From assembly GCF_029626265.1 (NCBI RefSeq), contig NZ_JARUBN010000001.1, positions 6,327,001 through 6,391,000 of the forward strand: a DNA stretch of 64,000 nt, in the 5' to 3' direction. Positions 16,505 through 26,765 of the stretch are shown one piece after another (positions within the stretch are counted from its first letter, which is position 1; every line of letters begins with the position of its first letter). The stretch is from Micromonospora sp. WMMD1102 (GTDB taxonomy: Bacteria; Actinomycetota; Actinomycetes; Mycobacteriales; Micromonosporaceae). A program made the position numbers and the translations under genes. The notes beneath the pieces were generated by a model. It was not told the DNA's origin. It searched no databases and saw only the letters and a list, made by a program, of their open reading frames with translations.

Positions 16505-17455
16505 TCACATGTTGGCGACGTCGGCCTGCTTGGCCCGGACGGCCTCGGCGGCGGCCTTCAGGCTCTCGATCTCGTCGGCGTCCAGCGGGGTCTCCACGAC
16601 CCGGCGTACGCCCTCGCGGCCGATCTCCGCCTCGACGCCCAGGTAGACCCCGGAGATGCCGAACTCGCCGTCGACCCAGGCACAGACCGGCATCACCTCG
16701 CCGGAGTCGGTGGCCACGGCCCGGGCCATCCGGGCGGCGGCGGCCGACGGGGCGTAGTACGCCGAACCGGTCTTGAGCAGCGCGACCACCTCGGCCCCGC
16801 CGTTGCGGGTGCGGACCACCAGCTCCTCGATCTGCTCGGCCGGCATCACGTCGCGCAGCGGCTTGCCGTCGACGGTGCTGTGGGAGGGCACCGGCACCAT
16901 CGTGTCGCCGTGCGAGCCGAGGGTGAGGGTGCGCACCGAGCCGACCTTCACGCCGAGCGCCTCGGCGACGAAGTTGCTGAACCGGGCGGTGTCGAGCATG
17001 CCGGCCTGGCCGAGCACCCGGTTGCGCGGGAACTGGGTGGCGATCTGGGCCAGCGCGGTCATCTCGTCCAGCGGGTTGGAGACGACGATGACGACGGCGT
17101 TCGGGGCGTACTTGGCGACGTTCTCGGCGACCTGGCGGACGATCCGGGCGTTGGTCTCCAGCAGGTCCATTCGGCTCATGCCCGGCTTGCGGGGCAGGCC
17201 AGCGGTGATCACGACGACATCGGAGCCCTCGATCGCCTCGTAGCCCTCGCCGCCCTTGCCGGTGGTGACACCGACGACCCTGGTCTCGAAGCCCTCCACC
17301 GGACGCGACTGGTTGAGGTCCAGCGCGATCCCCTCGGGCCTGCCCTCGATGATGTCGGTGATCACGACGGTCTCGAAGACGTCGTACTCCGCGAGGCGCT
17401 GCGCGGTCGTCGAGCCGTAGAAGCCGGCACCGACTACGGTGACCTTTTTGCCCAT
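16505..17455 (-). CDS. mdh: malate dehydrogenase (LDH-like type)
   Basis: A 316-residue NAD-dependent enzyme that interconverts malate and oxaloacetate in the TCA cycle. The Rossmann start is VTVVGAGFYGSTTAQRLAE. The substrate-binding ARG-type region is PRKPGMSRMDLLETNA, the conserved SNP loop is VVIVVSNPLDEMT, and the catalytic His is in TLGSHGDTMVP. The Arg in RKPGMSR (rather than the Gln of lactate dehydrogenases) supports malate. It is complete and convergent with the MBL gene. Confidence 0.95.
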   Translation of the reverse strand: MGKKVTVVGAGFYGSTTAQRLAEYDVFETVVITDIIEGRPEGIALDLNQSRPVEGFETRVVGVTTGKGGEGYEAIEGSDVVVITAGLPRKPGMSRMDLLETNARIVRQVAENVAKYAPNAVVIVVSNPLDEMTALAQIATQFPRNRVLGQAGMLDTARFSNFVAEALGVKVGSVRTLTLGSHGDTMVPVPSHSTVDGKPLRDVMPAEQIEELVVRTRNGGAEVVALLKTGSAYYAPSAAAARMARAVATDSGEVMPVCAWVDGEFGISGVYLGVEAEIGREGVRRVVETPLDADEIESLKAAAEAVRAKQADVANM

Positions 17456-17584
17456 GGTCGTCCCACTCCCTGATACCCGTCTGGTTATTTCCGGACGGTA
17501 TCAGTCAGGAGTGTTCGGTTCTGGCCAGGGGCGGAATTGCCGGTGCTGGCTCACATCGACGGCTTCCGGCCCACTACGGCGGCT

Positions 17585-18466
17585 TCAGCCCCGGGCGGGC
17601 GGTTCCAGCTCGGCCTCGGCCCGCTCCACCACGTTCGTCAGCAGCATCGCCCGGGTCATCGGGCCGACGCCGCCCGGCATCGGCACCACCTTGCCGGCCA
17701 CCTCGGCGACGTCGGGCCCGACGTCACCGGTGTAGCGGCCCTTACCGTCCGCCCCGATCACCCGGGTGATCCCGACGTCGACCACCACGGCACCGGGCCG
17801 GACCATGTCGGCGGTGAGCAGGCCCGGCACGCCGGCCGCCACGATCACGATGTCGGCGCTGCGGGTGTGCGCGGCCAGGTCGAGGGTGCCGGTGTGGCAG
17901 AGCGTCACGGTGGCGTTCTCGCTGCGCCGGGTCAGCAGCAGCCCGAGCGGCCGGCCGACCGTGTTGCCCCGGCCGACCACCGCCACCTCGGCGCCGCGCA
18001 GCGGCACCTCGTGCCGGCGGAGCAGCTCGACGATGCCGCGCGGGGTGCAGGGCAGCGGGCCGGGGTAGCCGAGTACCAGCCGGCCGAGGTTGACCGGGTG
18101 CAGCCCGTCGGCGTCCTTGTCCGGGTCGACCATCTCCAGCACCCGCTGGGTGTCCAGGTGCACCGGGAGCGGGAGCTGCACGATGTAGCCGTGGCAGGCC
18201 GGGTCGGCGTTCAGCTCGGCGACCGTGGCGTCCACCTGTTCCTGGCTGGCGTCGGCCGGCAGCTCGCGGCGGATCGAGGCGATGCCCACCTCGGCGCAGT
18301 CCCGGTGCTTGCCGTCGACGTACGCCCGGGAGCCCGGGTCCTCGCCGACGAGCACGGTGCCCAGTCCCGGTACGACGCCCCGGTCGGCCAGCGCCTTCAC
18401 CCGGTCGCGCAGTTCTTCCTTGATCGTCGCCGCGGTCGCTTTGCCGTCGAGAAGGGTGGCCGTCAC
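17585..18466 (-). CDS. folD: methylenetetrahydrofolate dehydrogenase/methenyltetrahydrofolate cyclohydrolase
   Basis: A 293-residue bifunctional one-carbon enzyme that makes 10-formyltetrahydrofolate, the donor used by PurN and PurH, whose genes lie 17 kb away. The substrate Tyr and catalytic Lys are in [21 protein letters not shown] is the conserved substrate loop and [16 protein letters not shown] the NADP-binding turn. It ends with [18 protein letters not shown] 18466 ([12 protein letters not shown]) starts exactly where family similarity starts; a further 26 residues upstream to 18544 are unlike FolD. Confidence 0.94.
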   Translation of the reverse strand: MTATLLDGKATAATIKEELRDRVKALADRGVVPGLGTVLVGEDPGSRAYVDGKHRDCAEVGIASIRRELPADASQEQVDATVAELNADPACHGYIVQLPLPVHLDTQRVLEMVDPDKDADGLHPVNLGRLVLGYPGPLPCTPRGIVELLRRHEVPLRGAEVAVVGRGNTVGRPLGLLLTRRSENATVTLCHTGTLDLAAHTRSADIVIVAAGVPGLLTADMVRPGAVVVDVGITRVIGADGKGRYTGDVGPDVAEVAGKVVPMPGGVGPMTRAMLLTNVVERAEAELEPPARG

Positions 18467-18941
18467 GTCCCAGATCGTCTCACGCCGTACGCCGGGCCGA
18501 GCCGGCACCCGGCCGGTCGGTACCGGGATCGGCCACTCGGCCAACCCCTGCTCGGCCGGGCAACCGACACCAAGTGCTAACTATCAGTAGTCGTGTCGTT
18601 AGTCACGCTAAGTAAGATCTTGTGGAGTTGTCCACATTATGGAAGGCACGATCAGGGCGAATGCGGACCAATATCGGGCAGCAGGTGGCCCAGTGCACAG
18701 CGGCCGATCGGGGGAGTTCGGGAGGTTGAATCCTTTACGCGCGATTTTGCCGGTCTGTCGCGCCGAGACCGCGATAGCAGCTCAAACCAGCTATCCGCAA
18801 GTCCTACCGGACCCCTGTGTTACTGACTCGTAACCATCCGGTTTGGCCAGGGGTCCTGCCACGACCTACCTTTGCCGAGCGTTGCACAGCGTTACCTCAG
18901 TGTGGGGACGACTGCTCAGCGTAAGGAGACGAGGAGGCTCA
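18467..18941. promoter_or_regulatory. divergent promoter region between folD and the first oligopeptide operon
   Basis: There are 475 bases without a convincing gene. Positions 18570-18660 are AT-rich for this genome (GCTAACTATCAGTAGT, AAGTAAGATCTTG), as expected for promoters. TTGCACAGCG near 18881 is a possible -35 element for the transport operon. A strong ribosome site (GAGGAGG) ends six bases before the binding-protein start. Short open frames here lack ribosome sites. Confidence 0.4.
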
Positions 18942-20576
18942 ATGCAGGTTCGTAGGCTCGCTGCCTGGACCGCCCTCCCCCTTGCCGCGACCCTCGGCCT
19001 CGCGGCCTGTGGCAGCGGCGGGGACTCGGGGGAGAGCGACCCGAATGCGACGGTTTCGATCCAGATCGCGGAACCGCAGCACCTGATTTCCACGAACACC
19101 AACGACTCCAGCGGTAACCAGGTGCTGTCCGCCCTGTTTGCCCCGCTGGTCGACTACGACGAGCAGAACAAGCCGTACGAGGTCGCCGCGGAGTCCGTGA
19201 ACTCGACCGACAACCTGACTTGGACGATCAAGCTGAAGGACGGCTACACCTTCCACAACGGCGAGAAGGTGACCGCGGACAGCTACATCAACGCCTGGAA
19301 CTACGGCGCCTACGGCCCGAACGGCCAGGGCAACAGCTACTTCTTCGAGAAGATCGCCGGTTACGACGACCTCCAGGCCGAGGACCCGGACGGCGACGGC
19401 CCGGAGAAGGCGGCGGAGCCGAAGGCCAAGACGTTGACCGGGCTGAAGAAGGTCGACGACACGACCTTCACGGTGACGCTGGCGAAGCCGTACACCGAGT
19501 TCAAGACGGTGCTCGGCTACACCGCGTTCTACCCGCTGCCGGAGGCGGCCTTCTCGGCGCCGGGCGTCATCAAGGACGGCTACGAGGACGCCCCGATCGG
19601 CAACGGCCCGTTCAAGATGAAGGGCACCTGGCAGCACGACGCCAAGGTCGAGGTCGAGCGCTACGACGCGTACCCGGGCGAGAAGCCGAAGATCGCCGGT
19701 GCCGAGTTCCGGATCTACCAGCAGCTCACCGCGGCGTACGCCGACGTGCTCTCGGACAACCTCGACGTGGACGTGACGGTTCCGACCGAGAACCTGAGCA
19801 CCGCGGCGACCGACCTGGGCGACCGGTTCCAGCAGAGCCAGAACTCGTCCTTCCAGTTCGTGGCCTTCCCCACCTTCCAGGAGGAGTTCAGCAAGCCGGA
19901 GGTGCGCAAGGCGATCTCCATGGCGATCGACCGGGACGAGATCGCCAAGTCGATCTTCAAGGAGTCGCAGATCTCGGCGCGCTCGTTCGTCTCGCCGGTG
20001 GTCGCCGGCTACCAGGACGACACCTGCGGCGAGGCCTGCGAGTTCGACCCGGCCAAGGCCAAGGAGGCGTACCAGGCCGCCGGTGGCCCGAGCGAGCTGA
20101 AGATCACCTACAACGGTGACGGCGGGCACAAGGACTGGGTGGACGCCACCTGCAACCAGCTCAAGGCCAACCTGGGCGTGGAGTGCGTCGGCGTCGCCGA
20201 GCCGAAGTTCTCGGACCTGCTCACCAAGGTCGAGGGCAAGCAGCCGGTCGGCCTGATCCGGATGGGCTGGCTGATGGACTATCCGTCGATGGAGAACTAC
20301 CTCGGCCCGCTGTACACCACGAACGGCTCGTCGAACTACTACGGGTACAGCAACCCGGAGTTCGACCGGCTGGTGCAGGAGGGTACGACCGCCGCGACCC
20401 CGGACGAGGCGATCAAGAAGTACCAGCAGGCGGAGCAGATCCTGGCCCAGGACATGCCGGTGATCCCGCTCCGGTTCGGCCAGAACGTCTACGCGCACTC
20501 GACCCGGGTCAAGAACGTCGAGGTGGACCTCTTCCAGGTCGTCGACATGACCAAGATCGAGGTCGTCAGCAGCTGA
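18942..20576 (+). CDS. oligopeptide ABC transporter substrate-binding lipoprotein (family 5)
   Basis: A 544-residue exported lipoprotein. The signal peptide has lipobox LAACG with Cys near residue 23, followed by a Gly/Ser linker. The family 5 body shows EPQHLI, LKDGYTFHNGEKVTADSYI (signature of SBP_bac_5), and KPEVRKAISMAIDRDEIAK in the second lobe. It should capture peptides outside the membrane and deliver them to the permeases encoded downstream. It is paralogous to the protein at 53786-55417, sharing long stretches. A hairpin at 20594-20629 separates it from the permease genes. Confidence 0.93.
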   Translation: MQVRRLAAWTALPLAATLGLAACGSGGDSGESDPNATVSIQIAEPQHLISTNTNDSSGNQVLSALFAPLVDYDEQNKPYEVAAESVNSTDNLTWTIKLKDGYTFHNGEKVTADSYINAWNYGAYGPNGQGNSYFFEKIAGYDDLQAEDPDGDGPEKAAEPKAKTLTGLKKVDDTTFTVTLAKPYTEFKTVLGYTAFYPLPEAAFSAPGVIKDGYEDAPIGNGPFKMKGTWQHDAKVEVERYDAYPGEKPKIAGAEFRIYQQLTAAYADVLSDNLDVDVTVPTENLSTAATDLGDRFQQSQNSSFQFVAFPTFQEEFSKPEVRKAISMAIDRDEIAKSIFKESQISARSFVSPVVAGYQDDTCGEACEFDPAKAKEAYQAAGGPSELKITYNGDGGHKDWVDATCNQLKANLGVECVGVAEPKFSDLLTKVEGKQPVGLIRMGWLMDYPSMENYLGPLYTTNGSSNYYGYSNPEFDRLVQEGTTAATPDEAIKKYQQAEQILAQDMPVIPLRFGQNVYAHSTRVKNVEVDLFQVVDMTKIEVVSS

Positions 20577-20593
20577 GCTGACCGCACGGCCGG

Positions 20594-20629
20594 TCCGGGC
20601 CACCCGGTGCAGACCACGGGTGGCCCGGA
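20594..20629 (+). terminator. intercistronic hairpin after the substrate-binding gene
   Basis: A perfect 13-bp stem (TCCGGGCCACCCG / CGGGTGGCCCGGA) with a 10-base loop lies 17 bases after the stop, with no T-tract. Such hairpins usually keep binding-protein mRNA more abundant than permease mRNA. The paralogous operon has one in the same place (53719-53770). Confidence 0.6.
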
Positions 20630-20705
20630 ACGTTTCCCGGACGCAGTCGTCCGGCCCGTGCCCTGCCGCATCGCACCCCAGCCCACCCACGGAGAGTAAG
20701 CAAGC

Positions 20706-21644
20706 ATGTTCCGCTACATCGTGCGGCGCCTGCTCCAGATGGTCCTGGCGTTCTTCGGGACCACTCTGATCGTCTACGCGCTGATGTTCGCCGGACAGGG
20801 TGACCCGATCCAGGCACTCGCGGGCGAACGCCCGGTCAGCGCGGCGCAGCGGGCGTACCTGACCGAGAAGTTCAACCTGGACCAGACCGGCGTCGGCGGC
20901 TTCTTCTACCGCTACTTCGACTACGTCGGCAACCTGCTCCGGGGCGACCTCGGCGACTCGCTCACCGGGCGGGACATCGGCGACATGCTGGCCCAGGCCT
21001 GGCCGGTGACGGTAAAGCTCGCGCTCATCGGGCTGCTGGTGGCGATCCTGGTCGGCGTCACCGCCGGGGTGATCGCCGGGCTCCGCCGGGGCGGCATCTT
21101 CGACAACGCCACCCTGGCGCTGACCCTGCTGGTGCTGGGCATCCCGACGATCGTGCTGGCGCCGCTGGCCCAGTACTTCCTCGGTGTCAAGCTGCCGATC
21201 TTCCCGCCGACCGCCGGCGCCGATCCCAGCCTGCACGCCCTGCTGCTGCCCGGCATCGTGCTCGGCTCGCTGTCGCTGGCCACCGCGCTGCGACTGACCC
21301 GTACCTCGGTGGCCGAGAACCTGCGCTCCGACTACGTACGCACCGCCAGGGCCAAGGGGCTGCCGGTGCGGCGGATCGTCACCGTGCACGTACTCCGGAA
21401 CTCGCTGATCCCGGTGATCACCTTCCTCGGCGTCGAACTCGGCAACCTGATGAGCGGCGCGATCATCACCGAGGGCGTCTTCAACATCCCGGGCGTCGGG
21501 TTCAACCTCTTCCGCGGCATCAGGACCGAGGACGGCCCGCTGGTGGTCGGCCTGGTCAGCGTGCTGGTCGTGGTCTATCTGGTGTCGAACCTCGTGGTGG
21601 ACGTCCTCTACGCCGTCCTCGACCCCCGCATCCGGTACGAGTGA
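20706..21644 (+). CDS. oligopeptide ABC transporter permease (OppB/DppB type)
   Basis: A 312-residue permease with six predicted helices. It begins MFRYIVRRLLQMVLAFFGTT, the standard OppB start, and has a periplasmic loop between helices 1 and 2. The EAA loop that contacts the ATPases reads SDYVRTARAKGLPVRRI, followed by VLRNSLIPV and the conserved GVFNIPGVG. It forms a heterodimer with the next gene product. A GGAGAGTAAG ribosome site lies upstream of the ATG. Confidence 0.92.
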   Translation: MFRYIVRRLLQMVLAFFGTTLIVYALMFAGQGDPIQALAGERPVSAAQRAYLTEKFNLDQTGVGGFFYRYFDYVGNLLRGDLGDSLTGRDIGDMLAQAWPVTVKLALIGLLVAILVGVTAGVIAGLRRGGIFDNATLALTLLVLGIPTIVLAPLAQYFLGVKLPIFPPTAGADPSLHALLLPGIVLGSLSLATALRLTRTSVAENLRSDYVRTARAKGLPVRRIVTVHVLRNSLIPVITFLGVELGNLMSGAIITEGVFNIPGVGFNLFRGIRTEDGPLVVGLVSVLVVVYLVSNLVVDVLYAVLDPRIRYE

Positions 21645-21657
21645 GGGACCAACAGGC

Positions 21658-22590
21658 ATGAGTGAACTCGAGAGCGTCACGGCGACGGAGCTGGGCGACG
21701 GGAACAGGGCCGGGTCGACCGACCCGGCGGCCCGGCCGCGCAGCCTGGCCGGCGACGCCTGGCGCGACCTGCGCCGCAACCCGATCTTCTGGATCTCCCT
21801 GGTACTGGTCCTGACGGTCACCGCGATGGCGGCCTTCCCCGGCCTGTTCACCGCGAACGACCCGCACGACTGCACGCTGGCCCGGCAGCACGCCGGCCCC
21901 GGCGGCGGTGCCCCGCTCGGGTACGACTTCCAGGGCTGCGACGTCTACGCCCGCGCCGTCTTCGGCGCCCGCGCGTCGCTGCTGGTCGGCGCCCTTTCCG
22001 CGCTGGTCACCGGGCTGATCGCGATCACCGTCGGGATGCTCGCCGGCTACTTCGGCCGGTGGGTCGACGCGACGCTGTCCCGGGTGGTCGACGTGGTACT
22101 CGGCATCCCGCTGCTGCTCGCCGCGATCGTGCTGCTCAAGCGGATCGGCAGCGACGACCCGAACGTCCGGATCATCGCGGTGATCTTCGTACTCGCCGTC
22201 CTCGGCTGGACCACCGCCGCCCGGGTGATCCGCTCCTCGGTGATCAGCGCCAAGCAGCAGGACTACGTGGCGGCGGCCCGGATGCTCGGCGCCGGCGACG
22301 GCCGGACCATGTGGCGACACATCCTGCCCAACTCGCTGGCCCCGGTGATCGTGGTGCTGACCATCGCGCTCGGCTCGTTCATCGCCGCCGAGGCGACACT
22401 GTCGTTCCTCGGCATCGGCCTGAAGGCCCCGACCATCTCCTGGGGCATCGACATCGACGCCGGCCGGACGCACATGCGGGAGTCGGCGGTACCGCTCGTG
22501 GTGCCGTCCACCTTCCTGGCGCTGACCGTACTGGCCTTCATCATGCTCGGCGACGCGATCCGCGACGCCTTCGACCCGAAGCTGCGGTGA
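21658..22590 (+). CDS. oligopeptide ABC transporter permease (OppC/DppC type)
   Basis: A 310-residue permease of the OppC type. A cytoplasmic N-terminal tail (RPRSLAGDAWRDLRRNPIFW) precedes helix 1, then come an extracellular loop with two Cys and five more helices. The EAA loop is QDYVAAARMLGAGDGRTMWR followed by HILPNSLAPVIV. It starts 13 bases after the partner permease gene and ends four bases before the first ATPase gene. Confidence 0.92.
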   Translation: MSELESVTATELGDGNRAGSTDPAARPRSLAGDAWRDLRRNPIFWISLVLVLTVTAMAAFPGLFTANDPHDCTLARQHAGPGGGAPLGYDFQGCDVYARAVFGARASLLVGALSALVTGLIAITVGMLAGYFGRWVDATLSRVVDVVLGIPLLLAAIVLLKRIGSDDPNVRIIAVIFVLAVLGWTTAARVIRSSVISAKQQDYVAAARMLGAGDGRTMWRHILPNSLAPVIVVLTIALGSFIAAEATLSFLGIGLKAPTISWGIDIDAGRTHMRESAVPLVVPSTFLALTVLAFIMLGDAIRDAFDPKLR

Positions 22591-22594
22591 TCAC

Positions 22595-23638
22595 ATGAGC
22601 GACCAGTCCAACCGGCGCGGCGCCGTCGCGTCGGCGCCGGCCGGCACCGACGGCGGGCACCTGCTGGAGGTACGGGACCTCTTCGTCGAGTTCCACACCC
22701 GGGACGGCGTGGCGAAGGTGATCAACGGTGTCTCGTACCACCTGGACGCCGGGGAGACCCTGGCGGTGCTGGGCGAGTCGGGCTCCGGCAAGTCGGTGAC
22801 CGCCCAGGCGATCATGGGCATCCTGGACATGCCGCCGGCGGTCATCCCCGCCGGGCAGATCTTCTACCGGGGCACCGACCTGCTGAAGCTCGGCGAGGAG
22901 GAGCGCCGGAAGGTACGCGGCAAGCAGATCTCGATGATCTTCCAGGACGCGCTCTCGGCGCTGAACCCGGTCTTCCCGGTCGGCTGGCAGATCGGCGAGA
23001 CGCTCCGGCTGCGCGAGGGGATGTCCCGGGCCCAGGCCAGGCGCCGGGCGATCGAGCTGATGGAACTGGTCAAGATCCCCGGCGCCCGGCAGCGGATCGG
23101 CGACTACCCACACCAGTTCTCCGGCGGCATGCGGCAACGGGTCATGATCGCCATGTCCCTGGCGCAGGACCCGGCGGTGCTGATCGCCGACGAGCCGACC
23201 ACCGCGCTGGACGTGACGGTGCAGGCCCAGATCATGGACCTGCTCGGCGAGCTGCGCCGGGACCTGAACATGGCGATGATCCTGATCACCCACGACCTCG
23301 GGGTCGTCGCCGACGTGGCCGACCGGATCGCCGTGATGTACGCCGGCCGGATCATCGAGCACGCCGACGTGCACTCGCTGTACGAGGCACCGGCACACCC
23401 GTACACCAAGGGGCTGCTGGAGTCGATTCCCCGGCTCGACCTCAAGGGCCAGCGGCTGACCACCATCAGGGGCCTGCCGCCCAACCTGATGCGCATCCCC
23501 AGCGGCTGCCCGTTCCACCCCCGCTGCCCGTACGCCCGGCAGGAGTGCGTCGACGTCGTGCCGGCAGTCCGGTCGCCCGGCAACGGCCGGACCAGCGCCT
23601 GCCACTTCGCCCAGGAGGTCCTCGATGGCCGCGTCTGA
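22595..23638 (+). CDS. oligopeptide ABC transporter ATPase (OppD/DppD type)
   Basis: A 347-residue ATPase with Walker [12 protein letters not shown]-loop [12 protein letters not shown], signature [13 protein letters not shown] and Walker [15 protein letters not shown]. The C-terminal oligo_HPY domain carries the Cys pattern [14 protein letters not shown], which in relatives binds an iron-sulfur cluster. Its last 14 bases overlap the next ATPase gene. It powers transport together with the OppF partner. Confidence 0.93.
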   Translation: MSDQSNRRGAVASAPAGTDGGHLLEVRDLFVEFHTRDGVAKVINGVSYHLDAGETLAVLGESGSGKSVTAQAIMGILDMPPAVIPAGQIFYRGTDLLKLGEEERRKVRGKQISMIFQDALSALNPVFPVGWQIGETLRLREGMSRAQARRRAIELMELVKIPGARQRIGDYPHQFSGGMRQRVMIAMSLAQDPAVLIADEPTTALDVTVQAQIMDLLGELRRDLNMAMILITHDLGVVADVADRIAVMYAGRIIEHADVHSLYEAPAHPYTKGLLESIPRLDLKGQRLTTIRGLPPNLMRIPSGCPFHPRCPYARQECVDVVPAVRSPGNGRTSACHFAQEVLDGRV

Positions 23639-24695
23639 CAACAACCCGCCGAGCCAGCCGGTCAACCCGCAGGGTCGGCCGGTCAAGCCACGCGGCGAGA
23701 CGGTGCTGCGGGTCGAGAACGTCGTCAAGCACTTCCCGATCACCCAGGGCATCGTCTTCAAGCGCCAGATCGGCGCCGTGAAGGCGGTCGACGGGGTCAG
23801 CTTCGAACTCGGCCGGGGCGAGACGCTCGGCATCGTCGGCGAGTCCGGCTGCGGCAAGTCGACCCTGGCCAAGCTGCTGATGCGGCTGGAGACGCCGACC
23901 AGCGGCCGGGCCGTGCTGGATGGCCGGGACATGTTCAAGCTCTCCGGCGCCGAGCTGCGCCGGATGCGCCGGAACGTGCAGATGGTCATGCAGGACCCGT
24001 ACACCTCGCTGAACCCGCGGATGACCGTCGGCGACATCATCGGCGAGCCGTTCGACATCCACCCGGACGCGGCACCGCGCGGCAGCCGGCGGCAGCGGGT
24101 GCAGGAGTTGCTGGACCTGGTCGGGCTGAACCCGGAGCACGTCAACCGCTATCCGCACCAGTTCTCCGGCGGCCAGCGGCAGCGGATCGGGATCGCCCGC
24201 GCGCTGGCCCTCAAGCCGGAGATCATCGTCTGCGACGAGCCGGTCTCGGCGCTGGACGTCTCGATCCAGGCCCAGGTGATCAACCTGCTGGAGAGCCTCC
24301 AGGACGAACTCGGGCTCTCCTACATCTTCATCGCGCACGACCTGTCGGTGGTCCGGCACATCGCCGACCGGGTCGCGGTGATGTACCTCGGCAAGATCGT
24401 GGAGATCGGTACCGAGGAGGAGATCTACGAGCGGCCGACGCATCCGTACACCCAGGCGCTGCTCTCGGCGGTGCCGGTGCCGGACCCGAAGGCCCGGTCA
24501 CACCGTGAGGTGATCCGACTCGACGGTGACGTGCCGTCGCCGGCCAACCCGCCGTCAGGCTGCCGGTTCCGCACCCGGTGCTGGAAGGCGCAGGACATCT
24601 GCGCCACCCAGGAGCCACAGCTCGTGCTTCGGGCCGTCGAGCCGCACCCGTCAGCCTGCCACTTCGCCGACGTCAGTGAACGGAAAATGGCATAA
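23625..24695 (+). CDS. oligopeptide ABC transporter ATPase (OppF/DppF type)
   Basis: A 356-residue ATPase with Walker [14 protein letters not shown]-loop [18 protein letters not shown], signature [15 protein letters not shown], Walker [15 protein letters not shown] and the C-terminal oligo_HPY domain ([15 protein letters not shown]). It is the last gene of the operon. Immediately after its stop the sequence changes to decayed integrative-element genes, so the operon end marks the left edge of the island. Confidence 0.93.
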   Translation: MAASDNNPPSQPVNPQGRPVKPRGETVLRVENVVKHFPITQGIVFKRQIGAVKAVDGVSFELGRGETLGIVGESGCGKSTLAKLLMRLETPTSGRAVLDGRDMFKLSGAELRRMRRNVQMVMQDPYTSLNPRMTVGDIIGEPFDIHPDAAPRGSRRQRVQELLDLVGLNPEHVNRYPHQFSGGQRQRIGIARALALKPEIIVCDEPVSALDVSIQAQVINLLESLQDELGLSYIFIAHDLSVVRHIADRVAVMYLGKIVEIGTEEEIYERPTHPYTQALLSAVPVPDPKARSHREVIRLDGDVPSPANPPSGCRFRTRCWKAQDICATQEPQLVLRAVEPHPSACHFADVSERKMA

Positions 24696-25037
24696 GGGTT
24701 CACGAACCACCGAACAAGCCCTGACCAGGGGCATCCCGCCTGGTGCGACCGCGATCTATGCACCGCCGACCCGGCCGCGACCGTCGCTGACGGCTACCGG
24801 GCCGGTGCTGGCGGGCAGCACCGGTCGGCCCCGGTCTCGCTGAATCTCACCACCGCTATATGGCTTCCGCAGCGGGTCGGTACGGCCTTCCTCACTGAGG
24901 CCGCAGCCCGTGGCCGTGCGCGCCGTACCTGCGGGTGTGCCTCGGTGATGCGGAGCTGTCCATGCCCGTCGCGCATGCCGGCCCGGTGCTGACGACGCTG
25001 TCCGCGCTCGCTGCCGCAGCTGGTCCGGGGCGGACCG
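24696..25037 (+). pseudogene. remnant of an integrative-element hypothetical gene, 5'-truncated and frameshifted
   Basis: Reading from 24696 gives HPAWCDRDLCTADPAATVAD, then GYRAGAGGQHRSAP and LNLTTAIWLPQRVGTAFLTE. After a frame change near 24905 it continues as PWPCAPYLRVCLGDAELSMP and VAHAGPVLTTLSALAAAAG. Proteins of this kind stand directly before DUF2637 genes in actinomycete integrative elements. No start codon exists in frame after the oppF-like stop, so the 5' end is lost. Function of the family is unknown to me. Confidence 0.6.
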
Positions 25038-25823
25038 GTGAGCAACCGTACGGAGAAGGCGCTGCGTGCGCTGACCGGGTTGACCGTTGCCGGGTTGGCC
25101 ATCGTGGCGGGTGCGATCTCGTTCGCGCACATGACCGAGCTCGCCATCAAACACGGTCAGACCGGCTGGAAGGCGCACGCCTTCCCAGTCGGTGTGGACG
25201 GGCTGGAGATCGTGGCGAGCCTGTACCTGGTGGTGCAGCGTCGCGCCGGTCGCCCCCCGGCTGGGTTCCGTGGGTCGCCCTGGTGGTCGGGACTCTGGCC
25301 AGCCTCGCCGCGAACGTCGCGGTGGGCGGGCACGACCCCGATCGGCAAGGCGTTGGCCGGTTGGCCAGCGCTGTCCATGCTCGTCTCGGTCAAGCTGCTG
25401 TTCTCCATGATCGACCACAGCGAAGTTGATCAACGGACGGCCGGAGACGATCAACGGCCGTCCGCTGATCGACCGGCCGTCCCCGGGACGGCCCCGGGGG
25501 GCCGGCCAGGACGGTGGAGCATCGTCTCGGACGACGGCGGACGGGCCGGCGGACACGTGCGACCCGTCCACTACCGGCGTCGTCGACCAAACCAGCGAGG
25601 CCACCACGGGTCAGTCGACCGGTCCGGGCAACCAGGCCACGGTCGACATCCGAACCCTGGCCCACCTGCTCCCGGCGGCGCGGGCGGCCCGCGCGGCGCT
25701 GGGCAACAGCGGCCGGTCACTGTCACGGGACGCGTTGGCCGACACGATGCGCGGCGACGGGCAGGGCGTGTCCAACGCCCGCGCATCGGTGCTGTTGAAG
25801 ATCCTCAAAGCGGAGGGAACACA
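25038..25823 (+). pseudogene. DUF2637-domain protein gene, frameshifted
   Basis: It starts GTG 25038 (MSNRTEKALRALTGLTVAGL) and encodes the first DUF2637 helices (HMTELAIKHGQTGWKAHAFP, VDGLEIVASLYLVVQRRAGR). The next helix is in another frame (GWVPWVALVVGTLASLAANV), then the first frame resumes (ALAGWPALSMLVSVKLLFSM). The C-terminal tail is again in a different frame (TLAHLLPAARAARAALGNSG, LSRDALADTMRGDGQ). Three frame changes mean no working product. DUF2637 proteins are four-helix membrane proteins typical of actinomycete integrative and conjugative elements. Confidence 0.7.
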
Positions 25824-25972
25824 GGCCTCAGCGACGGCGTTGTCGAAACACGACCCGACCCGCCCCATCGACTGGCGTACCTTCCACCGGGCGCAGGCCC
25901 GGGCAACGTCGGCCGAGCAGTATTCGCTGCCCCTGTCGCTGTGAAAGATCACCCCTTCGACGCTCCCACCGC
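25824..25972 (-). pseudogene. IS3-family transposase fragment (integrase core middle)
   Basis: The minus strand encodes GVIFHSDRGSEYCSADVARA, then KVRQSMGRVGSCFDNAVAEA. This is the second Asp block and the DNA-x-A-E catalytic Glu block of IS3-type DDE transposases. Both ends are missing: the match stops at 25824, where the DUF2637 remnant begins on the other strand, and at about 25972. A second IS3 fragment on the same strand lies at 32226-32345. Confidence 0.75.
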
Positions 25973-26090
25973 GGGTGACGGCGGCCATGTTCAACGCTGC
26001 GACGACCAGCCCAGCATCGTGGTGGGCTGGTCGTCGCGTAGCCGAGGATGCAGTTCGCCGTCCCGGAGGACCAGCCGGGTGCGGCTCCGG

Positions 26091-26765
26091 CTACTGGAAC
26101 TTGCCGGGGGCGGGTCGGTCGCCGAGGCTGCCGTCGCCGAAGACGACGGCCTGGGTGGTGTTGTTGGCTCTGCGGATGTGGAAGGTGTTGGTGGTGGGTC
26201 GGTAGACGGCGATGTTGGTGTAGGGCAGGCCCTCGTAGTAGCCGGGTGCGGGTAGGTCGCCGGAGGCGCCGAAGGGGATGCGGATGGTGGTGCCGCCGTT
26301 GGCGGGGCGGATGTAGAAGGAGGCGTCGGAGGGTCGGTAGATGGCGAGGTTGTCGTAGGGGGTGTTCTCGTAGCGGCCGATGGCGGGGATGTCGCCGCGT
26401 TGGCCGAAGGGGATGCGGATGGTGGTGCCGCCGTTGGCGGGGCGGATGTAGAAGGAGGCGTCGGAGGGTCGGTAGACGGCGAGGTTGTCGTACGGGCTGT
26501 TCTCGTAGTGGCCGGGTGCGGGTAGGTCTCCGGGGTTGCCGAACGGGATGCGGATGGTGGTGCCGCCGTTGGCGGGGCGGATGTAGAAGGAGGCGTCGGA
26601 GGGTCGGTAGACGGCGAGGTTGTCGTACGGGCTGTTCTCGTAGCGGCCGACCGCGGGCAGGTCTCCGGAGGCGCCGAACGGTATCTGGGCGAGTAGCCCG
26701 CTGCCGTCGAGTTTGCGGATGTGGAACGTGGCGGTCGAACCCCGATACACCGCGATGTTCGACGT
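26091..26765 (-). repeat. propeller-repeat module, copy A
   Basis: About 675 bases encoding five 45-residue repeats, the middle three nearly the same at DNA level with a 135-base period. By eye, the block matches copy C (30782-31456, opposite strand) throughout and copy B (28555-29220) except at its ends. Confidence 0.85.

Noticed and set aside
18593..18826. Small plus-strand frame in the folD to binding-protein gap
   Set aside because: There is no ribosome site, no recognisable protein features, and it sits in the likely promoter region.
25426..25944. A 172-residue plus-strand frame as an intact gene
   Set aside because: Its middle is the C-terminal tail of the frameshifted DUF2637 gene and its end is antisense to the IS3 transposase fragment.
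26091..26765. Regular 135-base direct repeats that could be taken for a CRISPR-like or satellite array (also at 28555 and 30782)
   Set aside because: The repeats stay in frame, encode conserved 45-residue protein repeats and have no unique spacers.
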